Assembly (NCBI GenBank): GCA_021793645.1
Contig: JAJYSJ010000015.1
Location: 1-59,423, forward strand
From: Bacillota bacterium
GTDB taxonomy: Bacteria; Bacillota; Sulfobacillia; JAJZYS01; JAJYTV01
Length of the DNA stretch: 59,423 bases
Direction: 5' to 3'
Below, piece by piece: positions 35,201-43,332 of the stretch. The position numbers and the translations under genes were made by a program. The notes below the pieces were generated by a model. That model was not told the origin of the DNA. It did not search any database and saw only the letters and a program-made list of their open reading frames with translations. Each line of letters opens with the position of its first letter. Within the stretch, counting starts at the first letter, position 1.

Positions 35201-35659
35201 TTCAGCCATGCCCTGCGTTGCTGCGTACGACCGATCGAGGGCTATGTCGAGCGCACGCAGCCGCACGAGCGTCGCGGCGCGCTCATCGAGCAGTTCCAGT
35301 TCCGGGTCCCGGCCCGCCCGCTCCCACTCCTCGCGCAAGAGCGCATAGCCGAACGCATGGATTGTCGAGATCTGGGCATCCGGGAGCCGCCGCAGTTGGG
35401 CGATCGCCCTCTCATCACCCGCGTCGGCTCGGTCGCGCAAGCGGTTGCCAATCCGCTGGCGCATTTCGAGCGCCGCCTTCTCGGTGAAGGTGACAACCAG
35501 CAGGCGGTCGATGTCGACTGGATCCGGGCCGTCAAGGCAAAGGGCTGCGACGCGCTCGGTGAGGACGGTCGTCTTGCCGGACCCGGCGGCTGCAGAGACC
35601 AGCACGGCTTTGCCCCGCGCCGCCGCCGCGACGGCCTGCTCGTCAGTCAGCTTCGACAT
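32234..35659 (-). CDS. addA: ATP-dependent helicase/nuclease subunit A
   Basis: 1141 aa UvrD-family helicase with a C-terminal RecB-type nuclease; with AddB it resects double-strand breaks and is regulated by Chi. Walker A is SAAAGSGKTTVLTERV near residue 25, Walker B is EVLVDEFQDVSPLQDAI, motif III is GDPKQSIYAFRHA, motif V/VI includes SVLTIHRSKGLEWPVVF and LLYVALTRARDRLYL. The nuclease motif GKIDLLLRDAAGWLVLDFKT is near the end. ATG at 35659 lies inside the last 17 bp of addB. Confidence 0.94.
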   Translation of the reverse strand: MSKLTDEQAVAAAARGKAVLVSAAAGSGKTTVLTERVAALCLDGPDPVDIDRLLVVTFTEKAALEMRQRIGNRLRDRADAGDERAIAQLRRLPDAQISTIHAFGYALLREEWERAGRDPELELLDERAATLVRLRALDIALDRSYAATQGMAELVAHFGGMGEDDALREALLEASSFLDALPDSTAALRSMLDAASSREHFGQMLSLLQEDSRRTLRQAASLMRQAAHVARTTGDEDLAQGLLGDVQRLLEAALPRTEDWDDHRLRIGAEEVFPTVKGITKCIRASQLREGAKRRVKTLAAWLLAASEDVLWQRQVETLPRLALFFAVLEEFRETYRQEKLRLRALDFSDLEQEAHRLLLQPDGAVAERLRRRYREVLVDEFQDVSPLQDAIVAAVAGEAERSDLFTVGDPKQSIYAFRHAAPWIFLGRQTACTALGTSFPLRENFRCRPEIVAVVNHLFRQLMHDEDSPRYDDAAMLVAGRGSDTLSAHKEQVRLVLIGAGDGEEDVLGPEDAQAGEDDEPQAAAAEVEGSAAQEATWIAREIARLVASGHPVYDREEERIRPIAYRDCAVLLRGLSSVAADYANAFEAAGVPAEVQRSTGYMGSLEVQTMLGLLRAIELPQRDRDLAITLRAPFFGVSARRLREMRDAAAEGSLFSGLEAVALGDPALQAVRLRLLSWRHAALAKPLAEFVPWLLEETRYRAFVAGLPRSARRLRDLDDFEARALRFRGGLGLFLREFEELGRRQIDEAPPPTGVEDAVSVLTIHRSKGLEWPVVFVAGLHRSMKGADGSPTLRWHLRHKIGPAWVEIARGVRRETAAMRAIRAEAQVEGRREEVRLLYVALTRARDRLYLTAVSRKEDPVPGMDEDRFLAARSQLDWIWPCLLNAGGLPVSILRAPSPLGAPRARLVGDFADVLPDATALDYLGQLPIGADGLPPLLPARISATDLAGAAEGSFAAALRRRRSGGAMQPELDADGGRTKGTLTHLFLQHLDYGQSAAALPEQLAALIERGLLPAQARSTVDVAAVERFLQTALAQRLRSAPRLEREVSFSLLVDAAGRPAPHGDILLQGKIDLLLRDAAGWLVLDFKTDHIAPQETMQAAQAYEGQVAVYRAAVRAIAGASEVSAILVFLQPGVLVPV

Positions 35660-38657
35660 TGCGCACCGCCTCCACCGCCACAGGTTCGAGTCTCCGGTAT
35701 CCTTCGATGCCTGCCTCGTAGCGGCAGACCGGCAGAAGGTCGCAGTCCGCGCAGGCCGTCTGCCGCCCGAGGGCATAGGGGTTGGGGTCCGCTTCGCCAG
35801 CCAGGACACCAGCGGCGAGACGGCCGAGGAGTGTCTCGATGTGCCGCTCGAGCGCAGGCCAGATCGCGGCTGGCACCGCGGGACTGTTCTTCGGGAAGCT
35901 TCCGTCCTGCTTCAGGGACAACGGGTGGAAGGGCGAGTGCCCGTCGGGGTGGCTACGGTCCAGCAGGCCGAGCAGTTCGGGAATCGCCAGGTAGAGACCG
36001 CGTTGGCGATAGGTCTGCCAAAGCTTCTCGTCGCTCGGCTCTGCAGCCTCAAGCGGTGTGCGCACGCCGACCCGTACCGGCCAGTACACGGCGACCGCCG
36101 CGCGCTTGCCCTGTCCCACCGCGGATCGCAGTGCCGCGAGGACATAGGCGCCGACCTGCAGGTCGATGCCGTGGAAGACGCGAGTAAATTCGAAGTACTG
36201 CTGGCCGCGCACCTTGAAGTCCGTAACTCGCAACAGGCCGTCCGCCTCCTCGAGGCGGTCGATGCGTCCGCGCAGTGCGGCCAATCCGCCGTTCGGCAGC
36301 GGCACCTCGAGGGGTCCCAGGGTCTTCCCCTGTCCGAACGCCACCTCTTTCCCGACGATGCGGAAGGCGCTCGCCCGACGCTCTGCCGCAAGCATCCGTG
36401 CAGCGCGCAGGATCTCGCCCGCGATCTCCGCACGCAGCGCCCGCCCCCGCGGACCCGCCTCATCTCGCAAAGAGTGCAGCTCATCATCAGCGGCCGCTGC
36501 ACCATCCACCGCGCACCGCACGGCGTCCTCCAGGTCCGTCTCGGCCAGGCTCTCGTACTCGATCTGCGCAAGCACCCGATGCATCAGTGTGCCGCGCCGG
36601 CGCGGATCGATCGCGTCTGCCGACTGTTCACTTCCCAGACCCAGCCGCCCGCCCAAAAAGCGGAACCGGCAGGCGGCGAACTGTTCGAGTGCCGTGACGG
36701 CGATCTCGCCAGGGAATGCACCGACTCCCTCCTCCGGCCGGCGAGGGGTGAACCCGGAGAACTCCGGCCCCTGCCCGAATACAGCCAGGTATGCCGACGC
36801 CAGCGGCAGGAGATCCGATGCGTCTATGCGGATCTCGCGGCGCCGCGCGATCGCGGATGCGATGCGGATCCCCGCCTCCTCCGGTGAAAGCGCAGCACCG
36901 ATCCCGCCGCCAGGCCGCTGCGGCGGCGCCCACGTCAAAGGCCGCGAGATCTCCGCCGCGAGAGGGGAGAAGCCCTGGGCCCGCCCCTCCACGTCGCGCG
37001 CCGCCGCGCTCAGCCAAAGGCTCTTCTCGGCGGCGCCCAGTGCTGCCAGTGCCTCCCCCTGTGCGGTGGCACGCAAGGCGTCCGGCCGGCGCCCAAGGAT
37101 CACGCCCGCACGCTCCGCCTGCAGGAGAATCTCGGGCGACAAGAGCCCCAGTGCGCCCGCGCGGTGGGGAAAGGCGCCTTCCGTCATGCCGAGGAGCAGC
37201 AGATGGGGGTAAGCGGTCCCCGCGAGCCCGTGCAAGGGAAGCACGCGAACGGCGCCGCGGCGCGGACTCTCGGCGGGCCGTGCGGCCAGCACGAGGTCCG
37301 AGATCGCCCGGAGTGCCGCCTCCCGCGGCACCGGCGCGTCTCCCGCCGCAGCTGCGGCCGCTTGGGAGAGCGTCCAAAAGGCGTTCCAAATGGCATCCTG
37401 CACAGCCGCTGACTCCTCGCCCAAGTGGGCCGTCGCCTGCGGCAATCCGAGTCGTCTCAGCCAGGCGTCCAGATGACGCAGGTGCGAGAGCAAGGAGGCT
37501 CGGCCCGGCCAGTCGGCGGCGCCTGACAGAAGCGCTGGCGGCAGCAGGTCGCGTGCCGCAGTGATGAGCTGCGCGCGCAAGAGGGCCAGAAGCTGGTCGC
37601 GCCGAGGTCCCGGCGGCGGGATGAGTCCACTCCCGACCACCCGCAGCACGGCGTCCGTCTCCTCGCCGCCCGCTGCCAGGTCAAGGAGGCCGCCAAAGCA
37701 CTCGGTGAGGGGCTGGCCGCGCGTCGGTTCGCCGCCGAGGTCCGCAGGAATGCGGGCAGCTCTTAGGAGCCTGCGCAGCAGCGGGCGCTGGGCGTCCGCA
37801 TCGGCGCAGCCGATCGCGATTTCGTCGTGCGGCGTGCCTTGGCGGATGAGGTCGCGGCAGTGCAGCACCGCAGCACGCGCCTCGTCCTCCAGGTCTCGGC
37901 AGATATAGGCTTCGAGAGCGACTCCGGGGCGAAGCGCCGTCTGCGGCGAAGCGGGCCACCTTGCCTGCCAATCGGTGAACGGCATGCCGCTCGCTGCAAG
38001 CGCATCCCGCAGCGCCTCCAGCGCCGGCGGCCCGGAGGGGACGGCCCAGTGCACCCTCCCTGGCGGCGCAGCATCGCGCAAGGCCTCCGCGGCCAGCCAG
38101 TAGAGGACGCTCTCCGGCACCTGCGCGGCGCCTGCGCTGGACAGCCCAGCTACGAGCGACGAAAGCGCCCTGAACCGATCACCCCCGAGTACTGGCCCTG
38201 CGGCCTCTGGCAGGGTCTTGGCGTGCCAGAGGATCTCTTCCACCGTCTGCGCCAGCCGCTTCTCCGCGCCTGCAGCCGTCTGTGCCGGCAGGGAGAGGGA
38301 GGAGAGCATATCCTTTGCCGCGGCGCGCACGCGGATCTGGGCACGGATCGACGCGCTGGAGAGTAGTTCCGGGGCAGGACGCCCCAGTGCCCGCAAGAGC
38401 GCCGCCGCCGCGCGAGTGGGCGAGCTGACGCGTAGGCGCATACTCCCTCCCGGCTCCAATCGGCGCAGGATCTCCCGCTCCGATCGCAGCGCCGCTCCAT
38501 CGGTTACGATAAGGTAGACGGGCGGACCGTCCCAGGGACCTTTCGCGAGTTCATCCGCGACGGCGGTCAGCGCCGCATCGTGCAGTGGCTTCAACCCCCC
38601 GGCGAAGGGGTTCGCTCTTCGCCCGCACGACCCTGCCCGCAGCAGGAGACACCGCAT
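35643..38657 (-). CDS. addB: ATP-dependent helicase/nuclease subunit B (AddB/RexB-like)
   Basis: 1004 aa, shorter than typical AddB (about 1150). The C-terminal nuclease is intact: GRIDRLEEADGLLRVTDFK. The four cysteines of the AddB [4Fe-4S] staple are present: AACRFRF near residue 660 and CADCDLLPVCRY near 970. The expected N-terminal Walker A is not recognisable; the N-terminus reads LLLRAGSCGRRANPFAGG without GKS/GKT. It may thus resemble RexB-type proteins lacking ATP binding, or the N-terminus may be altered. Overlaps addA, the usual order addB-addA. Confidence 0.88.
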   Translation of the reverse strand: MRCLLLRAGSCGRRANPFAGGLKPLHDAALTAVADELAKGPWDGPPVYLIVTDGAALRSEREILRRLEPGGSMRLRVSSPTRAAAALLRALGRPAPELLSSASIRAQIRVRAAAKDMLSSLSLPAQTAAGAEKRLAQTVEEILWHAKTLPEAAGPVLGGDRFRALSSLVAGLSSAGAAQVPESVLYWLAAEALRDAAPPGRVHWAVPSGPPALEALRDALAASGMPFTDWQARWPASPQTALRPGVALEAYICRDLEDEARAAVLHCRDLIRQGTPHDEIAIGCADADAQRPLLRRLLRAARIPADLGGEPTRGQPLTECFGGLLDLAAGGEETDAVLRVVGSGLIPPPGPRRDQLLALLRAQLITAARDLLPPALLSGAADWPGRASLLSHLRHLDAWLRRLGLPQATAHLGEESAAVQDAIWNAFWTLSQAAAAAAGDAPVPREAALRAISDLVLAARPAESPRRGAVRVLPLHGLAGTAYPHLLLLGMTEGAFPHRAGALGLLSPEILLQAERAGVILGRRPDALRATAQGEALAALGAAEKSLWLSAAARDVEGRAQGFSPLAAEISRPLTWAPPQRPGGGIGAALSPEEAGIRIASAIARRREIRIDASDLLPLASAYLAVFGQGPEFSGFTPRRPEEGVGAFPGEIAVTALEQFAACRFRFLGGRLGLGSEQSADAIDPRRRGTLMHRVLAQIEYESLAETDLEDAVRCAVDGAAAADDELHSLRDEAGPRGRALRAEIAGEILRAARMLAAERRASAFRIVGKEVAFGQGKTLGPLEVPLPNGGLAALRGRIDRLEEADGLLRVTDFKVRGQQYFEFTRVFHGIDLQVGAYVLAALRSAVGQGKRAAVAVYWPVRVGVRTPLEAAEPSDEKLWQTYRQRGLYLAIPELLGLLDRSHPDGHSPFHPLSLKQDGSFPKNSPAVPAAIWPALERHIETLLGRLAAGVLAGEADPNPYALGRQTACADCDLLPVCRYEAGIEGYRRLEPVAVEAVRNVEAD

Positions 38658-38721
38658 TTCCGTCTAACCTACTCCCTACCGCCTGCCACCGGGCAGCATG
38701 CCTCCCTTAGGAGGAATCAGT

Positions 38722-39594
38722 GTGTCCAAGCGCATCTTCCTGGATGGCAAGTTCGTGGACCACGACGACGCACGCATCTCAGTCTTTGATCACGGGTACC
38801 TCTATGGCGACGGAGTATTCGAGGGAATCCGCGCATACAGCGGCCGCATCTTCCGGCTGCAGGCGCACGTCGACCGGCTGTTCTCATCCGCGAAGACCCT
38901 GATGCTGCAGATTCCGTACACCAAGGAAAAGATGACGGAGCTGATCGTGGAGGCCTGCAGGGTCAACGGTCTGCAGGACGCGTACATCCGCGTCGTCGTC
39001 TCCCGAGGCGCCGGCGACCTCGGTCTGGATCCCACGAAGTGCCCGAAGCCCACGGTCGTCGTGATCGCCGACAGCATCGCGCTCTACCCGGAGTCTCTCT
39101 ACCGTTCGGGGCTCACAGTCTGCACCTCGTCGATCCGCCGCCAGCGTGCGGAGGCCTTGAACCCGCAGATCAAGTCGCTCAACTACCTGAACAGCATCCT
39201 CGCAAAGATCGAGGCGAACCAGCGCGGTTGCCAGGAAGTCGTGATGCTCAGCGAGGAAGGCTTCGTCGCCGAATGCAGCGCGGACAACATCTTCATCGTC
39301 CGCGGCCGCAAGTTGCTCACCCCGGCGCCGCATCTCGGCATCCTTCTGGGCATCACCCGCGACGCCGTGATGGATGTTGCCCGTGCGGCCGGCTACGACG
39401 TCGTAGAGACGACTTTTACGCGCCACGAGATGTGGAACGCCGACGAGGTGTTCCTCACCGGCACTGCGGCAGAGATCGTGTCGGTCGTCTCGATCGATGA
39501 ACGCGTCGTCGGAAACGGCAAACCGGGCCCGGTCGCGGCAGAACTGCAGGCGGCCTTCCGCGAACTGGCGAAGCGCGACGGCGCAGCCATCTGA
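38722..39594 (+). CDS. ilvE: Branched-chain-amino-acid aminotransferase
   Basis: 290 aa, class IV PLP aminotransferase that makes valine, leucine and isoleucine from their keto acids. Seen: FDHGYLYGDGVFEGIRAY, the PLP lysine in LNPQIKSLNYLNSILAKIEA, EGFVAECSADNIFIV and VFLTGTAAEIVSV. The GTG at 38722 (VSKRIFLDGK) follows AGGAGGAATCAGT and is preferred over an ATG at 38698 that would place this Shine-Dalgarno inside the gene. Confidence 0.92.
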   Translation: MSKRIFLDGKFVDHDDARISVFDHGYLYGDGVFEGIRAYSGRIFRLQAHVDRLFSSAKTLMLQIPYTKEKMTELIVEACRVNGLQDAYIRVVVSRGAGDLGLDPTKCPKPTVVVIADSIALYPESLYRSGLTVCTSSIRRQRAEALNPQIKSLNYLNSILAKIEANQRGCQEVVMLSEEGFVAECSADNIFIVRGRKLLTPAPHLGILLGITRDAVMDVARAAGYDVVETTFTRHEMWNADEVFLTGTAAEIVSVVSIDERVVGNGKPGPVAAELQAAFRELAKRDGAAI

Positions 39595-39614
39595 CCCACC
39601 GCAGCGGGATGCTG

Positions 39615-39649
39615 AAGCGGGCCGCCCCACAGAGGAGGGCGGCCCGCTT
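39615..39649. terminator. Bidirectional terminator between ilvE and upp
   Basis: Perfect 13-bp stem AAGCGGGCCGCCC / GGGCGGCCCGCTT with a nine-base loop, between convergent genes, 20 bp after the ilvE stop and 10 bp after the upp stop. Confidence 0.88.
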
Positions 39650-39658
39650 CGCTGTCCT

Positions 39659-40285
39659 CTAGAGCGTGCCGTAGAGGCGGTCGCCAGCGTCTCCAAGGCC
39701 CGGGACGATATAGGCGTGGTCATTCAGCCCCTCGTCCAGGGCCGCGCCGAAGATCGGCACGTCAGGGTGCTGCTCGTCCACCACGCGGACGCCCTCGGGC
39801 GCTGCGACGAGACAGAGCAGCGTCACGCCGCAGGCTCCCGCACCCTTGACGATCGAGATGGCCGCGGCTGCCGAGCCGCCGGTCGCCAGCATCGGATCGA
39901 CGACGATTGCGTGGCGCTCCCGGATATCCGCGGGCAGCTTGCGGTAGTACTCGACCGGCTGATGGGTCTGTGGGTCACGAGCGAGGCCGATGTGTCCGAC
40001 TGCCGCTGCGGGCAAGATCCGCAACAGGCCCTCTGCCATGCCGAGCCCCGCGCGCAGCACGGGAACGATCACGGGCTGGCGCCCAGCGAGCAACTGACCT
40101 TCTGCGGGCCCGACGGGGGTCTGCACCGAAGTGGAGCGCAGCGGCAGGCCCTGCGTCGCCGCGTAGCCGAGAAGCATCGAGATCTCCAGGAGGAGGTCCC
40201 TGAAATCCTTCGGCTGCGTGCCTTCATCGCGCAGCAGCGTCAGCTTGTGCCGTACAAGGGGATGGTCGATCGCCTGGAACTGCAA
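39659..40285 (-). CDS. upp: Uracil phosphoribosyltransferase
   Basis: 208 aa, pyrimidine salvage enzyme making UMP from uracil and PRPP. Motifs: VPVLRAGLGMAEGLL, the PRPP loop VVDPMLATGGSAAAAI and the uracil-binding region with YIVPGLGDAGDRLYGT at the C-terminus. TTG start at 40285 preceded by AGGAGGACT; no ATG alternative. The following permease gene upstream on the same strand is 12 bp away, so they are probably co-transcribed. Confidence 0.95.
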   Translation of the reverse strand: MQFQAIDHPLVRHKLTLLRDEGTQPKDFRDLLLEISMLLGYAATQGLPLRSTSVQTPVGPAEGQLLAGRQPVIVPVLRAGLGMAEGLLRILPAAAVGHIGLARDPQTHQPVEYYRKLPADIRERHAIVVDPMLATGGSAAAAISIVKGAGACGVTLLCLVAAPEGVRVVDEQHPDVPIFGAALDEGLNDHAYIVPGLGDAGDRLYGTL

Positions 40286-40297
40286 GCGGGAGTCCTC

Positions 40298-41596
40298 CTA
40301 AGCACGTCGATTGGTCGGTTCTCGCCTGTTTCCCAGATTTCGGCGCGATTCCTGCCGCCAGCGCACAAGGAGGCCGACTCCAACCAGCCCAAAGGGATAG
40401 AGCGCCTCCCAGGAGAGAAATGGCCAGGATGCCAAGCAGAGCAGCAGCGCTGCCCCTGCCATGATCCGGCTCCGCTTTTGCGGGAGAAGTCGCAGTGCAG
40501 CTAGCATCGCGAGGACGTAGAGCGCGATGAAGATTCCCGAGGTCCACCCGAGCAGTCCCTCCAGTTGGAACGGATGCAGCGCGTCCCAGCCGAACACGAG
40601 CGCGAAGACGACCGCGAGCGTGACGAGGACCCGCACAGGTGTGCGTCTCCCCGGATGCAGCACGCCGAAGAACTCCGGGAAGTCGCCCGCGCGCGCCTGG
40701 GCGTAGACAAGCCGCGCGAACCCACCGACGTAGGCGTGCACCGTGCCATACGTGACCAGAAGAGCCAGGAGGGCGGTCGCAATCGTTGCCCACGATCCGA
40801 TGCCGCGCCCGAGCATCACCGCGAGGGCCGCCACTCCGCCGCCAACCTCGTAGCTGCGGGTGCCGACAGTAACGACGGCGAGAAGGAGGTAGAGGATGTC
40901 GATCACCACGATGCTGATCACGATGCTGCGCATGAGGTCGCGCCGCGGATCCTCGAACTCCTCGGCGTAATGCGCGAGGGCCTCCCAGCCGACGAACGCC
41001 CAAAACAGGAGCGCCGTCGAGAGTCCGATGGGAGCCAGTCCGTGCGGCAGGAACGGGTGGAAGGCGGCTGCCTGCACCCGGCTCGCCCCGACGGCGATCG
41101 CCAGCAGCAGGAGAGCGGCGATCATGACGACGATCGCCGTCGCCGTTCGCCCAGAGATCTCGACCCCGAGGGCGTTCAGCAATACAGCGACAGCAAGCAG
41201 CAGCGCCGCGGCCGGCAGCACGAACCAGTGACCCAGGCCGAGCGCTGCCTGCACATATCCGGCGCCGATCAGGGCGGCGATGGGTGCGGCCACCGGGACA
41301 GTTCCAAGGAAGAGCCAACCTGCCGCCGTGCCCCCGATGTCACCGAAGGCTGCGCGGGCGAACGCCGCCACTCCCCCCGCGTCCGGCACCTCGACAGCGA
41401 GTTGGCCCAGTGTCAGCGCGAGCGGAATGATCATGATGCCCATGCCGATCCAAGCCAGGAGGCCTCCGGGACCTGCAAGGCGCGCAGTGAGCGCCGGCAG
41501 GTACAAGACCCCGGAACCGAGCACCGACGCGATCGTCAAGGCGGCCCCCTCGCGCCACCCGAGCGCTTTGCGCAGGCTCGTCGTCCCCGCGTTCAT
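40298..41596 (-). CDS. APC-family amino-acid permease
   Basis: 432 aa with about 12 membrane spans. Family signs: TIASVLGSGVLYLPALTA in the first helix (the APC substrate-binding break), LLFWAFVGWEALAHYAEEFEDPRRD in helix 6-7. Closest in layout to small permeases of the YjeH/amino-acid efflux kind, but substrate is unknown. The ATG at 41596 has GGGAGG upstream. Confidence 0.85.
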   Translation of the reverse strand: MNAGTTSLRKALGWREGAALTIASVLGSGVLYLPALTARLAGPGGLLAWIGMGIMIIPLALTLGQLAVEVPDAGGVAAFARAAFGDIGGTAAGWLFLGTVPVAAPIAALIGAGYVQAALGLGHWFVLPAAALLLAVAVLLNALGVEISGRTATAIVVMIAALLLLAIAVGASRVQAAAFHPFLPHGLAPIGLSTALLFWAFVGWEALAHYAEEFEDPRRDLMRSIVISIVVIDILYLLLAVVTVGTRSYEVGGGVAALAVMLGRGIGSWATIATALLALLVTYGTVHAYVGGFARLVYAQARAGDFPEFFGVLHPGRRTPVRVLVTLAVVFALVFGWDALHPFQLEGLLGWTSGIFIALYVLAMLAALRLLPQKRSRIMAGAALLLCLASWPFLSWEALYPFGLVGVGLLVRWRQESRRNLGNRREPTNRRA

Positions 41597-41641
41597 GCAG
41601 GCCACCTCCCCTGCATCAAGGTACAACGCCGCCTGCGGGTG

Positions 41642-42520
41642 TCAACCGGTCGCCGTGCCGTAGCGCACAAGGCGCGGACTTGGGCGGTAGTTGTCGATGC
41701 CGAGATCGATCGTTTCCGTGCGACCGTCCGGCCACGTGCGATCAAGCCAGGTATGCACGCTGACGCCCCCCTGTCCGGCCGCATCGACGACCTCCTTGCC
41801 CTGCGGAAGCTGCGGGTCCGCCCTGCGAATCGTCTGGAACGGCGTCTCAAAGAGCGTCTGGTGGCGATACCGCACATCGGGCGGCTGCCGGCTGCCGAAG
41901 AACTCGGCCGTCAGGCGCGCGCCGTCCGCACGCATGAGCAGTCTGATCGGTTCGCCTGTATCATTGCGGATCTTGAGGTCCAGGTAGCCGTAGGCGATCG
42001 TGGAGTCCTCGCCCGGCAAGAGGTATGGAACTGTGAGCCCGTGCTGGTGGCGTTCGAGGATCGGCAAGCCCGCACGTCGTGCGGCGTTGTAGATCGTCGA
42101 TGCTACCTGGCAGACGCCGCCGCCGTAGCCTGGCACGATGCGGTCGCCGATGAAGACGTGCCCTTGATGGTAGCCGTTTTCTCGACTGGCCTGGCCAAGC
42201 GCTTGGTTGAACGAGAAGGCCCCGCCGGCTGGTACCACTTGACCGCAAAGCTTCTTTGCCGCAAGCGCCAAGTTGAAGTTGCGATCGGCGGACGAACCAG
42301 GGTAGTACGTCGTGAAGTGTCCGATCAGCATCCATGGCGCCCCTGGGTCTCCCGCGGGCTCTGGCGGACAGGTCGGTGCGCCGGAGCCCGCGGCCGCCGC
42401 CGCGACATGCGCGCCCGCAGCCTGCCTGCCATGCGCGGGAACTCCGCGCGGCGAGCGCACTACGGAGGGCATGAGCAGCAGCAGGAACGCGAGCAGTACG
42501 AGCAGCGGCAATCGCCGCAT
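41642..42520 (-). CDS. Exported VanW-family protein
   Basis: 292 aa. Signal peptide or N-terminal anchor (MRRLPLLVLLAFLLLLMPSV) then a low-complexity Ala/Pro linker to residue 60. The VanW domain (about 70-250) has FSFNQALGQASRENGYHQGH and GGGVCQVASTIYNAARRAG, the most conserved block. Vancomycin-resistance VanW and spore-former relatives have unknown biochemical roles, probably at the cell wall. No other van genes are present, so resistance should not be inferred. ATG at 42520 preceded by GGGGGTGA. Confidence 0.88.
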   Translation of the reverse strand: MRRLPLLVLLAFLLLLMPSVVRSPRGVPAHGRQAAGAHVAAAAAGSGAPTCPPEPAGDPGAPWMLIGHFTTYYPGSSADRNFNLALAAKKLCGQVVPAGGAFSFNQALGQASRENGYHQGHVFIGDRIVPGYGGGVCQVASTIYNAARRAGLPILERHQHGLTVPYLLPGEDSTIAYGYLDLKIRNDTGEPIRLLMRADGARLTAEFFGSRQPPDVRYRHQTLFETPFQTIRRADPQLPQGKEVVDAAGQGGVSVHTWLDRTWPDGRTETIDLGIDNYRPSPRLVRYGTATG

Positions 42521-42577
42521 CGCGTCACCCCCTGCCTGTAGCATGGCCGAGAGTGCACGGCGGGCGGCGGCGCAATT

Positions 42578-43162
42578 CTAGGAAACGCTCTCCGGCTGGG
42601 CCAGCGTGTGCCCGGTGCGGTCAACGATCACTTCGCAAGTCACGCGGCGGATCACCTGCGCAACGTTGCGTGAGATCTCCTCCCCTGGCATGCGATGCTT
42701 CGGATCGAGACCGAGCACGATCAGGTCCGCGCTGCGCTCGCGCGCGACGCGCACGATGCCCTCCCAGGCGCTTCGGGCAGGGATCAGGACGCGTTCGAAC
42801 GGCAGCTCATGCTGATCGCAGATGGCCACGCCAACGTCGATCGCCTCTTCCGCCCGAAGGCGCTGTGCGGGCATGCCCGCGTCGAGCGGCAGGGAAAGCG
42901 GCACCTCCACGATGCCCACGAGCAGCAGCTGCGCCTGCTGAGGCTCCGCGAGCCGGCATGCGAGCTCGACCGCGCGTTCCGAAGAGAGCGAATTGATCAC
43001 CGGCACGACGACCGTGCGCAGTTCATTGACCGTACGACGGATGTGCGCTACTTCGTATGGAACGAGCGGCGGGATGCGGAACATCCAGCTGAAGACGATA
43101 GTGAGCAGCACGACGAAGAGGATCGCAATCAGCGTCCCCAGCATTCCGACCTGCAGATGCAT
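42578..43162 (-). CDS. Membrane-anchored universal stress protein-like
   Basis: 194 aa. One N-terminal membrane span (residues 7-28), a short charged linker, then a UspA-like alpha/beta domain (about 48-185) with VVVPVINSLSSERAVELAC at its start and ADLIVLGLDPKHRMPGEEI near its end. The usual ATP-binding glycine motif is weak. ATG overlaps the stop of the small membrane gene upstream (ATGA). Forms a three-gene unit with an APC permease; Usp domains often regulate such transporters, which is an inference here. Confidence 0.75.
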   Translation of the reverse strand: MHLQVGMLGTLIAILFVVLLTIVFSWMFRIPPLVPYEVAHIRRTVNELRTVVVPVINSLSSERAVELACRLAEPQQAQLLLVGIVEVPLSLPLDAGMPAQRLRAEEAIDVGVAICDQHELPFERVLIPARSAWEGIVRVARERSADLIVLGLDPKHRMPGEEISRNVAQVIRRVTCEVIVDRTGHTLAQPESVS

Positions 43163-43332
43163 CAGCGCCCCCCCCTGCGCAGCTCGTAGATGCGCGCAGC
43201 GCCAAGGCCGAGGAACAGCACGCCAAACACGTCATACAGCAGGGAGGCATGTTCGGTGATCCCCCGGACGAGGATCACGATCCCGAGCAGCAGCGCGACG
43301 ATCCCGAGCGTCGCAACGAATGCGCGTCTCAT
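43162..43332 (-). CDS. Small two-span membrane protein
   Basis: 56 aa, MRRAFVATLGIVALLLGIVI onwards, with two hydrophobic helices (about 6-25 and 32-47) and an arginine-rich tail. Start and stop both overlap neighbours by ATGA, which strongly supports real, coupled translation. No family recognised; may be an accessory subunit of the preceding permease. Confidence 0.65.
   Translation of the reverse strand: MRRAFVATLGIVALLLGIVILVRGITEHASLLYDVFGVLFLGLGAARIYELRRGGR

Noticed and set aside
41642-42520. Vancomycin resistance determinant
   Set aside because: VanW domain alone is widespread in Bacillota and Actinobacteria; no VanA/B ligase, VanH, VanX or VanRS genes are present.
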